From assembly GCF_004379255.2 (NCBI RefSeq), contig NC_056049.1, positions 11,206,063 to 11,270,062 on the forward strand: a stretch of DNA of 64,000 bases, written 5' to 3'. Each line of letters begins with the position of its first letter. Position 1 is the stretch's first letter. The notes under the pieces were generated by a model. That model saw nothing but the letters and a program-made list of their open reading frames with translations, ran no database searches and was not told where the DNA came from. This DNA comes from Salvia splendens. Lineage: Eukaryota; Streptophyta; Magnoliopsida; Lamiales; Lamiaceae. Shown here one piece after another: positions 44,031-55,162 of the stretch. The position numbers and the translations under genes are program-made.

Positions 44031-44742
44031 TGATGGGGTACGTACTAAACAAGCCCAATAGCAGTGACGGCCCATCAGCCCAAAGCCCAAGGAAGAGTAT
44101 CAGTTCGGCATTACCAAAGAGTTCGGCCCTAGCCTACAGCTCGGTAAAAGCCGACCAATCAGTTCGGCATTACCAAAGAGTTCGGCCCCAGCCTACGGCT
44201 CGGTAAAAGCCGACCAATCAAGCTCTACTCTCAGATCGGCAAAAGCTGCTCGGCAATAGTTCAGCAGTTCGGTCTCAGTATTCGACCGAACTGGGAGATA
44301 GTGGACCCATGCAGAACCTCCACGACCTCCACTACATGATCTATTTAGTGGTGGACCCATGCAGGATCTCATGACCTCCACGACATCCACGACATACTTA
44401 GTGGTGATGTAAGCCACGACCTAGTTAGTGGTGATGTAAGCCACGACCTAGTTAGTGGTGATGTAAGCCACGACCTAGTTAGTGGTGATGCAAGCCACGA
44501 TTTTAGTTCAATGTATAAATAGAACTTAGATCAGAAGGAGAAGAGAGCTCTCTAGACACAAAAGATCATATAGCAAGTCTGTATTTGTAAGCTGTAAACC
44601 AGATCAAGCAATACAATCTTGCCCTCCTTTCTTCCCGTGGACGTAGATTTACCTCAGTAAATCGAACCACGTAATTCCTTGTGTCGTGATCTATATTTTC
44701 ATTACCTGCATTTACTACCATCAAAAATTCGCCCAACCATCA
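44031..44742 (+). repeat. 3' LTR of the Tat-type gypsy
   Basis: 712 bp; the only difference from the 5' LTR seen is G at 44066 against A at 34034. The last bases ACCATCA are followed by the TSD GATAT. Confidence 0.97.
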
Positions 44743-44934
44743 GATATAAATCGTACAACATAAAATAATAGTAAAAATTTTAAACATAAATAAAAATAGC
44801 AGTATTTTTTTAAGTTCGAGTTGTACTACAAATACAAATCGACAATATATTACTCAATACATATGAGTATATCGAATTTTACTAGTAATAATTTCTATGC
44901 ACAAAACTTGAAAGAAAACGAAAGCACGCCGTTT

Positions 44935-45866
44935 TCATAAAATAAGCAACTTTTTTACTGTGTCAATATTTGTCCGGCATATGGGACAACCCTTGATTTC
45001 TTCAATCGCAAGCCTGCGAAAATACAAAAGAAAGTAATAATTATGCCACATTAATATTTGGAATCATTGAAATATTGTCGCAATAATTAAGTACATTCCA
45101 AAAATAGTCCTAAGTGGAGTATTAAACATTCCTTGGTCCTAAAAAAAAATAGTTAGTTTTACCATTTTAGATCGTCCCCCAAAATTAGACCAAGTTTAAA
45201 TATGAGAAACTTTTAACCAATTACACACCACTAATAATGTGGATCCAATTTTATAATCCACTAACACTACTTACACTACATTTTCATCCTCTCTTATTTT
45301 TTCTCATATCTATCTTACTTTACCAACTATACATTAAAACCCGTGACATTTGTAAATTTGTTTATTTTTTAAGGACAGAGAGAGTATAACAACTTATGGC
45401 TAATCTAATAATTAATGAGTCAGTAAGGAATTCTTGATATGCTTTCCATATCTAGAATGATATAAGTATCTTCCTACAATCAATCATCTCAAGTATGTGT
45501 CCAGTATGACACGAGATTAAAAATTTAACTAAAAAAAGAAAAATATGTGTATAAATTTGTATACCTCTTGGCACATGTGTAACATGTAATAAAATGACCA
45601 CACGGCATAAACAAGCAACTTCTTTGATCGTTGTAGCATAACACACATATCTTTCCATCATATAAATCATCTGATGAATTGCAACTCTGATCACTATTTG
45701 CTTAGTATCATCTTCGTTCGTCCCATACGATGAAATGGACCTAGCTTCCACATTTTGAGACAATAAACCACTCGTCTCACTCATCCTCATTCCTATACCG
45801 TTGTCCTCATTGCTGGTATCCCACAAGAGTTTCATCATCATTGCAATAACCATAAAGAATATTACT
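44935..45866 (-). pseudogene. RING-type E3 ubiquitin ligase gene, 3' exons, frameshifted
   Basis: The last exon (45013-44935) follows an acceptor TATTTTCGCAG and reads LAIEEIKGCPICRTNIDTVK then KLLIL and TGA. The preceding exon ends at 45565 with donor AG/GTATAC; its codon splits across the 551-bp intron. It carries DGKICVLCYNDQRSCLFMPC, then GHFITCYTCAKR. Together this is a complete C3HC4 RING (CVLC, C-x-H, TCYTC, CPIC). Upstream in another frame lie a hydrophobic FFMVIAMMMKLL, SETSGLLSQN and SSYGTNEDD, so a frame change is needed between 45,704 and 45,680. Membrane segment, acidic linker and C-terminal RING recall the plant APD-type E3 ligases; that name is tentative. The 5' exons are not identified; possible exon pieces occur near 46,770-46,860 and 47,040-47,075. 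Confidence 0.6.
45124..45384. mobile_element. degenerate Stowaway-like MITE in the RING gene intron
   Basis: The left end TTGGTCCTAAAAAAAAATAG and right end TTTTTTAAGGACAGAGAGAG are decayed versions of the CTCCCTCCGTCC ends, with TA on both sides. It lies inside the intron 45014-45564. Confidence 0.6.
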
Positions 45867-46110
45867 GAAATTCATCACCACAAAATAAAAAATAAATAAA
45901 TGATATAAAGAAAGACTTAATATCCAAAAAATGCATCAAATTTTTGTCAATTCGGTTTTTCACCACATACATTAAATGTTGTGAAAATAATACATAAACT
46001 TTTATATTGTAGTCAATTTTCTATAAAATTCAATTTTGCCAAAATTTAATCCCACATAGCACACCTGAAAATTAACATTATTTGACTGTCGGTTCCTTCA
46101 AACGATGTAG
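45867..46110. other. AT-rich intron or intergenic DNA
   Basis: No coding pattern. A plausible splice acceptor (GAATTTCAG on the minus strand) lies at its low-coordinate end, just above the RING gene exon. Confidence 0.4.
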
Positions 46111-46278
46111 CAGGGACGGATGTACATTAGCTTCACAAGAGGCAAATGCCCCACCTTAAAAAAAATCATTTATTCTATTTTGAGCGTTATTTTTGTTTTA
46201 AAATACCCTTATATATGCCCATTCTCAAATCCTTAAAATATTTTGCTTTAGATATATAAAATTTCTAGCTCCGTCCTG
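46111..46278. mobile_element. small inverted-end element (CAGGGACGGA / TCCGTCCTG)
   Basis: The left end CAGGGACGGATGTAC and right end TAGCTCCGTCCTG are partly inverted. Flanks ATGTAG and ATATAG are similar. Ends of this kind are common in plant DNA-element remnants. Class not assigned. Confidence 0.4.
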
Positions 46279-47079
46279 ATATAGTTTATAGCAGAAACTA
46301 ATTATGATGGTGTAAAAAGATACATAAACGTATAAATTCACTTAAAAGTTTAATCATGGTAAATTTATACCAGTTAAAAGTTAGTATATTTTTTAACTTA
46401 ATTTAAAGTTCGATATAAAACTCTTAATTGACTAAAAGTTGGTGTATTTTTTGGCTATTAACCTATAAAGTAGTATTCGATTATTCACACCATATAATCA
46501 ACAAAACGAATTGTTATGCGTTAACTTTCACCATAGAAAAAAAATACAATTTATAATCTTAAATAGGGGTCTATAGAGTAGTATTTATTGCTAATCAAGA
46601 TTTACGGGAAAATTATCTCTGTCACGTCCCTTTCAACTAGATAGCTTTAAAAAAAGAAATGGGTATCCATTAATTATAAAACTTGTAGTACTATATTTCT
46701 AGGAAACCCTTATTGCAAGTAACAAGTAATGTAACTGTCAATCATAATTTACACCAGAAAATTAGATCTCAGCGTGGCAACAATTTCGAGTTTTCGAGTA
46801 ACATTACCGCTTATTGCGCGTAAATAACGACTTCTATAGTGAAGTCCGAGCTCAGATCGTCGTTCTGCAACAAGAAAAAAATGGATTAGTGATACAAGTT
46901 TAATTATAAGTAAAGATGAATTATAAGCTCCTAATTTAACTTCTGAATTTTTATTTATGAATGATATTATGTTTATTTATTTGATCGAGTGTAAAATAAA
47001 ACAAAAAAAAAGTGAATATATGGTATAAAGTGTTTTGTTTACCTTGAGATGGATCATGGCTCTCTCTTTGAGATTTTAA
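46279..47079. other. AT-rich DNA with possible exon traces
   Basis: On the minus strand a TTTTTTTCTTGTTGCAG acceptor-like site at about 46,867 precedes a short open stretch to about 46,760, and CATCTCAAG/GTAAAC near 47,040 looks like a donor. They could be exons of the RING gene, but no protein similarity was recognised. Confidence 0.3.
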
Positions 47080-47762
47080 GGTTTTCGATTCGCCCCATAG
47101 GGAGTGAGGCTGTAGTGTTTGAAATTAAGAAAAAATTTGGACACTATGTGTGAAACGAATTCGGGTCTGAGTAGGGCCGCAAACCCTATCAGGCTGTGTA
47201 CATAGAGGGGATCGTGAGCCGTCCTTGCTAGTCGGCCGGTCTTATGGGCGAATAGTGTGGCCACACTTTCGTCGCACTATGGTAAGAGGATGTGATTGAT
47301 TGATTGATTGATTGATGAGAAAGTGGGGAGATTGTTTTGACTGGTTAGGCTATGAAAATATTTTTGTGATACTCGATGATACTTCTTTTCTAAAATGTTA
47401 AAACTCGAGTTCACTATGGTATGGATGACATAACTTTTATCAAATATCTTGGCGTGTGTTCACTGAGTATATCAAATAATCATCCCAACATATGTTTTCT
47501 TTATGTGCAGGTTGAGCAGGGTGTTGCGATGGATGTTGAGTCGGCTTAGGAAATTTGGATGCGTTGTGTCTTCATACATAGCCGTCTCCCTATGACTCTC
47601 TAGATCTCTTTATTCCGCTGCCTTGTTTAGAATCATTCTTGATAAAGTCTTTCGTTTTGCTCTACCTTACTTTATGACATTAATTATCTTGAGATATTAA
47701 CCCGCTGCTTAATTGTTTAATCGATTAAAACTTTTCTTTTGAAGCTTTGTTTAAGATGTTGT
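47080..47762 (+). repeat. gypsy 5' LTR, left piece
   Basis: The block GTGTGAAACGAATTCGGGTC to GTGGCCACACTTTCGTCGCA matches the complement of 58130-58265. A (GATT)n run lies at 47,293-47,318. The last five bases GTTGT are the copia TSD. Confidence 0.75.
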
Positions 47763-48026
47763 TCTTGAAGATGGTAACCGAGAGGGATAAGGGATAAAAG
47801 GCTAGGCATGGTGAATTGCAGAGAACAAAGTTTATGATTCTCTTATTTCTATATTTCAGTGTGTTTTACATTGTATACAATGATCTCTTTTTATAGGAGA
47901 GAAATACAAGTATATTTGGAAACATATCAATCTATTCTAGGTATAATCATCAATTGGTATTCTCCTAAAATAGATTTATTTCTTTCCTTGATTCTTTCCT
48001 TGAATTGTGTCTTCTAGGGTTTGACA
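47763..48026 (-). repeat. 3' LTR of the defective copia
   Basis: 264 bp. It ends on the plus strand GGGTTTGACA next to the purine tract (CCCCCCTC). Confidence 0.93.
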
Positions 48027-51000
48027 CCCCCCTCAAGTTGAGTCGCGGCATCTCTGATGCTCAACTTGCCAAGAACTTCTTTGAACACTTTAGAATTCAC
48101 AGCTTTGGTTAGGATGTATGCCAGCTGATCCTCTGACCTCACAAATGGAAATTCTATAACTCCTTTTTCTAGGTTCTTCTTAATGAAATGTCGATCTACT
48201 TCCACATGCTTAGTCCTGTCATATTGCACTGGATTTTCTGAAATACTGATCGTCGCCTTGTTGTCGCAGAATAACTGACTCTTCTGTGTTGGAGGAAATC
48301 CTATCTCCGTAAGTAACCTCTGCAACCACATAATCTCCGTTAAACCACTCTTGATTCCTTGGAACTCTGCTTCCGCACTAGATAAGGCAACAACCTTTTG
48401 TTTCTTGATTCTCCAAGTGACCAGGTTTCCCCCTACGAACGTGAAGTATCCTCCCGTAGATTTCCTGTCAACTGGATTGCTTGCCCAATCAGCGTCAGTG
48501 TATCCATGAACCTCCAGATCTCCTCCTTTTTCTAGGAGTACTCCGTATCCTACAGTCCCCTTCAGATATCTTATAATCTTCAAGGCAGCCTCCATATGGT
48601 CTTCTTGCGGTTTGTGCATAAACTGACTGACTATACCAACTGCATAGTTAATATCTGGTCGAGTACGTGAGAGATATATCAACTTTCCCACCAATCGTTG
48701 ATACTTCTCCCGGTCTGCTAGCTTTGCTCCTTCTTCTATCTTCAATCCATGGTTGGGTACCATAGGAATATCTAAGGGCTTGCAATCTAGTAAACCAGTC
48801 TTTGCTAGTAAATCCAGTACGTACTTCTTCTGTCTCAGGAAGATTCCCTTCTTCGATCTCAAGACTTCGATTCCAAGGAAATATTTCAGTGCCCCCAACT
48901 CTTTCATCTTGAACTCCTTAGATAGATTCTCCTTCAGATTCTTGATTTCCTCTTCATCGTCTCCTGTGATAATCATGTCGTAGATGATCAGACATGTCAC
49001 CTTGCCGTCCTTCTTCTTAATGAACAATGTGTGGTCAGAGTGGCTTTGTTCATACTCATGCTTGAACATTGCCTGGCAGAATCTCCCAAACCATATCCGG
49101 GGAGACTGTTTTAGTCCATACAAGGTTTTCCTCAATTTGCACACCTATCCGTCTCCGAATTCTCCAAGAAAACCTGGAGGGGCTTCCATGTAGACTTCCT
49201 TATTTTCTTCCAACTCTCCACGTAAAAAGGCGTTAGTGACATCCAGCTGATGTAAAGGCCAATCTCTAGATGCAGCTATAGACAGCAGTGTTCTAACTGT
49301 ATTTAGCTTGGCTACCGGAGAGAACGTCTCTGCATAATCCACTCCATAGACCTGAGTGTATCCCTTAGCCACCAGTCGTGCTTTATACCTCTCGATTGAA
49401 CCATCTGCTCGTCTTTTGATTGTGAAGACCCATCGACATCCTACTGGCTTCTTTTCCTTTGGTAGAGTACACTTCTCCCATGTTCCATTCTTTATTAAGG
49501 CATCTATCTCTTTCTTCATTGCCTCCCTCCAATGTTTGTGTTTCATCGCCTCCTCAAAGGATTGAGGAATCTGATCCTCGTAGAGGGCAGCTTCAAAAGC
49601 TCTAGCCATTTCTGTGAGATGTCCCTGCACAAGATTAGTTATAGAATATTGGGACTTTCGTCCTTTCCAGTCTGGAGAGTATCGCCGAGGAGGAACGCCT
49701 CTCGTACTCCTTAGCGGTAACTCATAACCCATGTCTGCTTGTTCCTCAATTTCCTCATTCTCCCTGTCACTATTAGTTTCGTCCACAAGAGTAATATTTC
49801 CAGAGTTATGACTATTTACCTCAGGATCCCTGACCGGGGTAGATAGCGAGGTGTCGCCGAACTCCTCGTCCTGGACATTGGAACTTGACGGCCCGGCGTT
49901 ACCGCTAACTGTCTCTGGTGGACCGACATTTAGAACAGGTTGACTTGGACTCGTCAAGTTTCCCCCCCCCTGACTGTTGTGATTCTCTTCCTGGTTTGGT
50001 GTAGGCTCGGGTATTGGTGTAGGTGTAGGTTCGGGTACGGGTGTAGGTGTAGGTGTAGGTTCGGGTATTGGTGTCGGTAGCCAGCTTAGTGAGTCATTTT
50101 CTGGAATTTCTGGTCGACTCTTTCCCTGACCGCTAGGTTGGCTATAGAAGTATTCTCCCTCAACAAAGTCGCAGTTCATGGTGGTATATATGGTTCTTGT
50201 TTTAGGATCATAGCATCTGTAGCCCTTTTGATTCCGGCCATACCCTAGGAAAACACATTTAACAACACAAGGGGAAAATTTAGACCGCTCGTGTTTGGGA
50301 ATATGGACAAAGACGGAGCACCCAAATATCCTAGGTTCTAGACGAAGAGATGATGGGATAGTGGCTTGGGCAGATAGGATGTCCAAAGGTGTTTTGAAGT
50401 CCAGGATTTTGGTAGGGAGACGGTTTAGAAGGTAGACAGTAGTGGCTACGGCTTCTGGCCAAAAGGATTTTGGGATTCGGGATTCGATTAGGAAGGCTCG
50501 TGTGACTTCTAGAATATATCGTTTTTTTCTTTCTGCTACCCCATTCTGTTCAGGAGTATGTGGACAAGTGGTTTGGTGGACTAATCCCTTTTCAGTGAAG
50601 AAAGACTGCATTTTACAATTGACAAACTCCCCCCATTATCGGATCGAAGGATTTGGATATTGTGTTTGTATTGAGTTTGTACGAAGGTATAGAATTGGGT
50701 GAACTTGTCAAAACTTCAGATTTTGTTTTTAAGAAATAAACCCAAGTCATGCGTGTATAATCATCAACAAACAACAAAAAATAGCGAAAGCCCGATCCCC
50801 CAGTAACAGGTGCAGGACCCCACACATCCGAATGAATTAATGAAAATGGAGTTTTCACTCTAGTATTATTTAACTTAAACGAATGTCTATGGCTTTTGGC
50901 CAAAAAACATGTTTCACAATTAAAGGTAAAAGAAGAATTCAACTTAGGAAAAAGCAGACGGAAATATCCTATAGATGGGTGCCCTAACCGGCGATGCTAA

Positions 51001-52803
51001 AGCCAAGCCTGCTTATCGGTCAGTCCGTGAGACAGCAACACAGTACTCTGATGGGCCACCTCATCCACATAGTACAGTCTGTGTCGTTCAGTGCCACGCC
51101 CAACTATCGTCCCCGTTTGGGTATCCTGCAGTAAACAGAAACGAGGCTGCATTAGTAACTTGCAGTTCAATTCTTTAGTCGCATGACTAACTGACAATAA
51201 TTTGTGAGATAGTGACGGAACAAATAAGCAATTCGAGAGTCGAAGGGTTTGGGAGATAGTGATGGTTCCCGCCCCCTGAACAGGTGCCAGATCTACACTC
51301 GCAGTTTGAACATGGGTTTTATTTGACTTGGAAATACTTTCAAAATCAGACATATCAAAAGACATTGTGTCAGTTGCACCACAATCAAAAATCCAATTTT
51401 TATTCTTTTCTCCTATTTCTGAGGTAGATGACATGGCCAAGGCTTCAAAGGAATTTTGGCATTTTATTGTGGGATGTATCACAAGATTTTCACAAAGTTT
51501 AGGGGCTGGAATGTGTTTATGAGGAATTTTGGGGAGTTTAGAGGAGTTATTTTCGAAGTGGGGTACGGGGTGCAATATGTGAGGAGTTTTGGGACTGGAA
51601 ACAATAGGTCTATGGGGATGGGGTAAAAAACGTGATTTGGCAGAACTTGGAGGGTTCAAATGAGAGAACCCCCCTTTTCCTTCACTCCAAACCCTAGACG
51701 GGTCCGCCGCGTTTGCTTCTCCTCCAATCTGCACTCTCGCCGCCGTGACAGTGGCCACGGCCTTCTCCCCCCCGCGTCCGCCATAATTTCCGGTGGTGGT
51801 TGGAGTACCGAAGCCACCCGCCGCGTGCTCGGCGTAGGCGGCTTGGCCTCCGACTGCCGCTGCTGCTGATGCCGATGTCCTTGGTCCGCCGCGATTCGCC
51901 GCCCTCTGGAGCTTGGATTTCTTCATTTCATCCCACCATTCGGGATACCCATGAATGAGGAAGCAAATATCTTTTGTATACCCCTTTCCTCCGCAATGGC
52001 TACAAAACAATTTGCTTTTATCTTTGTCGCCTTTGCGGTGATTGGCTGGATATCGGGACGGCGCCGGTGGTGGCGGTGGAGGCTGACTGGACCTGTTGCG
52101 ATCGAATACGATCAGTCCCGCTCCAATTCCGGAGCCTGGTTGTTCGGTAGGTTTCAATATTCACGCATTGTCGGCATTGCGCCTCACCATCGCGTATGCC
52201 TCTCAAGGAGTCGGTAATGTCTCTTTGTTGATGATCTCCTTCTTGACTGATTCATACCGTTCATCGAGTGCGGTAAGAAACTGATACACCCTCATCCTTT
52301 GGGTCCGTTGATTGTCTTTCTCGATTGACGGAGGATGGTCAATCGTGCTAGGATCTCGGGCGTCTATGGATATCCACAAATCCTGTATTTTTTGCCACAA
52401 TGCTTCCAAGGTCATTCCTCCTTGTTTGATCGTCATACATTGTCTGTGTAGGTCGTACACCTGAAACAGATCTCTCCCGCTGCCATACGTGATTGCCAGA
52501 CCCTCCCAAAGGTCCTTAGCGGTCGCGTATTGAGAAACTTCGTTTACAAGGTCGGATTCGATATTGTTGATAATCCAATTGAAGGTGCAGTGATCTCTCT
52601 GCTGCCACCTCGGGTAATTTGGATCGGTTATCGGCGGTTCGGGGTCTGAAACTCCTATTATGTGAGAGGTCAGCCCTTTACAGCCAATAGCCCTTTTCAT
52701 CAGGTTGGCCCATGGGGGATAGTTGTTCCCGTTGAGCTTTGTTTTGATGGTTACTTCCCCAAGCGATTCTGGCTGGGTTGAGGGGTTTTTCGGGCTCTAC
52801 CAT
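48014..52803 (-). pseudogene. copia gag-pol polyprotein, multiply disrupted
   Basis: Gag: ATG 52803, frame change near 52,770, then MKRAIGCKGLTSHIIGV (52700). TGA codons fall after LPTP (52203-52205) and just above 52160. The CCHC knuckle CSHCGGKGYTKDICFLIH is near 51,990 and protease FDCGATDTM near 51,380. TAG at 50997-50999 precedes HRRLGHPSIG. Integrase: LIHSDVWGP near 50,820; one base lost near 50,714; [10 protein letters not shown] near 50,545. A Pro/Thr/Glu tandem repeat ([17 protein letters not shown]) is near 50,020-50,080. RT starts [19 protein letters not shown] at 49145-49147; the catalytic motif reads LIIYDMIIT with two codons of YVDD missing (near 48,975). RNase H (YTDADWASNPVDRKSTGGYF) and the C-terminus are intact to 48014. 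Not functional on its own. Confidence 0.92.
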
Positions 52804-53015
52804 GATGAAAATTCCTTAAATTTCAGGAATTCAGCAAATTGTGCCGCGAAATCTGGTGGAAATTGGTTTGGTTTGAAGTGTTTGTGTTATGTGGATCTGT
52901 GTTTGAACTCTCGGTGGTTTCTGACATTTTGTTTGCTCACAGGGTTAAGGACAGACGGTCGGGAAAGGTAGCCATGGGACGGTGATGAACTCTCTCTGAG
53001 TCCCCACCTTAATAA

Positions 53016-53030
53016 CCTGCTCTGATACCA
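53016..53030 (-). promoter_or_regulatory. primer binding site of the defective copia
   Basis: The minus strand reads TGGTATCAGAGCAGG, the initiator-Met tRNA type. Confidence 0.85.
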
Positions 53031-53294
53031 TCTTGAAGATGGTAACCGAGAGGGATAAGGGATAAAAGGCTAGGCATGGTGAATTGCAGAGAACAAAGTT
53101 TATGATTATCTTATTTCTATATTTCTGTGTGTTTTACATTGTATACAATGATCTCTTTTTATAGGAGAGAAATACAAGTATATTTGGAAACATATCAATC
53201 TATTCTAGGTATAATCACCAATTGGTATTATCCTAAAATAGATTTATTTCTTTCCTTGATTCTTTCCTTGAATTGTGTCTTCTAGGGTTTGACA
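53031..53294 (-). repeat. 5' LTR of the defective copia
   Basis: 264 bp. Differences from the other copy include GATTATC for GATTCTC, TTTCTGTG for TTTCAGTG, ATCACC for ATCATC and TTATCC for TTCTCC. Confidence 0.93.
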
Positions 53295-53299
53295 GTTGT

Positions 53300-53396
53300 C
53301 TTTCATTGTTTTCCCCTTCTTCTTCCCCGCTCTTTAGTCCCTACCCTAGTCACGATTTCCCCGTCTTTACTATCCTTAGTAAGGGCGGCAGTGACA
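53300..53396 (+). repeat. gypsy 5' LTR, right piece
   Basis: Continues 47080-47762 across the copia. CCCCGCTCTTTAGTCCC...GTAAGGGCGGCAGTGACA matches the complement of the LTR start at 57383. Confidence 0.8.
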
Positions 53397-53849
53397 GAGT
53401 GGTATCAGAGTTTCGTTCTTTTGCTCTGGTCCGAGAGTCTTCTTTCAGATTAAGTCTAGATTAGTACCCCTAGACTAAAAGTGTCATGAAGGCTCAACAT
53501 CCGAAGCATCACGCTCAACCACAAGAAAGTGAGGTATGTTTTAAGTTATTGAAAGAATATGGAATTGATGATGATATGATAAGGGTGTATTGGCAAGAGT
53601 ATGCATGTGTATGGTAGTTATGTGTGAATATGCTAATGTGATGATACAATTATGTTGGAACATGAGCATGAGTGACATGATGTTGTAAATGTGTGCTATG
53701 TGTGAGAAAGTGTGAAAGTACTACGACATAAGCATGCGAACATAGGAAGCCACGTGGGAGTTAGAAGATAGGATGAAAGAAAAATACCCCGAGTTGTTTT
53801 TGTGAGACAACCAAATTTCGGAATGAAATTTATGTTAAGAGAGGAAGGA
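53397..53849 (+). other. residual internal region of the deleted gypsy
   Basis: It contains the primer site at 53400-53410 (TGGTATCAGAG), about 400 bp with no gag or pol domain, the last codons of a pol-like frame and the purine tract GAGAGGAAGGA at 53841-53851. At least 4 kb of coding sequence is missing. Confidence 0.7.
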
Positions 53850-55162
53850 TATAGCACTCCAGAAAATTGTGACTTATTTTATTTTATTTTTATTTGATGG
53901 CTTATTTTATTTTAATTAATGTACATGTTGAATGAGAATTTTGTGGAAATTGAGTCTCAATGTGTTTGAGTTAATTATGTGAAATTAGTTGTTATGAGTT
54001 ATGTGAGTTAATGTGATTAAGCTTCCAATGTGTGAATTAACTTAAATGGGATAATGCATAATCATTCTAGCCATTTTATTTGTAATTTTCGGCCCTCCTA
54101 TTTATTGGAAATAATACTTTCTTTCTTGGATTTAATTAATTACTTTGGGATATTTATCCAAATTAAATCCAAACCAAATCATGCCATCCCTTGAGATTTT
54201 CGAAATCTCCTAGTAATTAGGAGAAGGAATTATTTTGTGGATTTAATTAGTACTTTGTTTATTTCCTTCCTTGAATTAAAATCCAATTAAATCTTACCAT
54301 ATCTTGCCAAATCTCTCCATATCCTATTTTATTTAGGATTTGACTCTTTCCTTCTTTGAGACCTCTGTTTTATTCTTCCACAAGTTTATTTGTTTTATTT
54401 AATTGTGGGATTTATCCTAGACTATAAATTAAAAAACCCAAACCCTAGCCCCATTATTCATGCCACTCTCTCCCTCTCCTCTCACACGTTTTTCCCTCTC
54501 TTCCTCTCCTTCTCCACCAATCCTTCACCAATTCCTTGTTCTTGCATAATTGTGGAGTTGGAAATTCAAGATTCATCGAAGAATCGCATCATTCGTCATT
54601 CCTACCGATTGTTTTTCAAGAGAAAGGTATACTTTGATTCATCTTTCTCCTTCTTACCATTGAATCCATGTTTCTTGATCCCCTCATGCATATAGTGAGT
54701 GTAGAAATCGTAGATAAAAAATTAATCGGTTGGGAAGGATGTTTGCATGAATATGTATGTGTGTGTGCGAGTTTGTGGGTGATTCATTGGTGAATGCTAT
54801 GTGTAAATAGGAGAACATGGTCGTGATGTTGTTTTTGAAGCATGAATATGTGTTGAAAGCATGCATATGCATGTGTGGATGAATGATAGACAAACCCTAG
54901 TTTGTGAATGTTGAACATGAAAATGGTTGTATTCGGACAGTAGGTTCCGAAGAGTTTTTGACCGACCAAACGATCTTATTTTGACTTGAATTTTTAACTG
55001 AGTCAAATTGTTAGTATCTTCTGTGTTGTGTCAAAATTTCAGCCTCTTTTGACGAATGATGAAATTTTAACGAATTTTTCAATTGAACTGCACAGTCCTG
55101 TCAGAATTTGTATTCTCGTCCAGTGAGTTTCATTTTTGTTTTGACCGACCTAAAGATGTGTT
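53850..55162 (+). repeat. gypsy 3' LTR, 3'-truncated
   Basis: It begins TATAGCACTCCAG after the purine tract. 54,360-55,160 matches the complement of 58,860-59,690, for example GATTCATCGAAGAATCGCATC and AAAAATTAATCGGTTGGGA. It ends abruptly near GTGTTTTATGAAAA, where unrelated GC-rich DNA begins. Confidence 0.8.

Larger units (their letters stand above)
33999..44742 (+). mobile_element. full-length Tat-type Ty3/gypsy retrotransposon
   Basis: The TSD GATAT occurs at 33994-33998 and 44743-44747. Both LTRs are 712 bp, start TGATGGGG, end ACCATCA, and differ at one base that I can see. Order: LTR, primer site, gag-protease, RT, two RNase H domains, integrase (34792-40200), tandem repeats, antisense genes (40908-43787), purine tract, LTR. 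A second, additional RNase H and an antisense accessory gene before the 3' LTR are marks of the Tat lineage. No nested insertion is present. It interrupts AT-rich DNA next to the RING gene remnant. Confidence 0.97.
47763..53294 (-). mobile_element. full-length Ty1/copia retrotransposon, defective
   Basis: TSD GTTGT at 47758-47762 and 53295-53299. Both LTRs are 264 bp and differ at about four positions. On the minus strand the primer site TGGTATCAGAGCAGG directly follows the 5' LTR and a GAGGGGGG purine tract precedes the 3' LTR. With this boundary the LTR ends in ...TTCAAGA, not CA; a TG...CA boundary would break the TSD. The coding region has several stops, frameshifts and an RT deletion. 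Confidence 0.95.
47080..55162 (+). mobile_element. internally deleted Ty3/gypsy remnant with a copia inserted in its 5' LTR
   Basis: 5' LTR part C is 47080-47762 plus 53300-53396, split by the copia at 47763-53294. It ends GGCGGCAGTGACA and is followed by TGGTATCAGAG (from 53400), an initiator-Met primer site. Only about 450 bp of internal DNA remains (53397-53849), ending in a purine tract GAGAGGAAGGA, and then 3' LTR part E (53850-55162) begins. C lacks its 5' part and E its 3' part, so outer ends are lost. The same LTR family is present at 57383-59685 in reverse orientation. Confidence 0.75.

Noticed and set aside
46760..47075. Exons of the RING gene upstream of 46,000
   Set aside because: Splice-like motifs exist but neither frame gives a recognisable protein, so they are only mentioned as possible.
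47758..53299. LTR boundary at TGAAGATGG with TG...CA ends
   Set aside because: It gives flanks GTTCT and GTTGT that do not match, while the boundary three bases out gives a perfect GTTGT pair.
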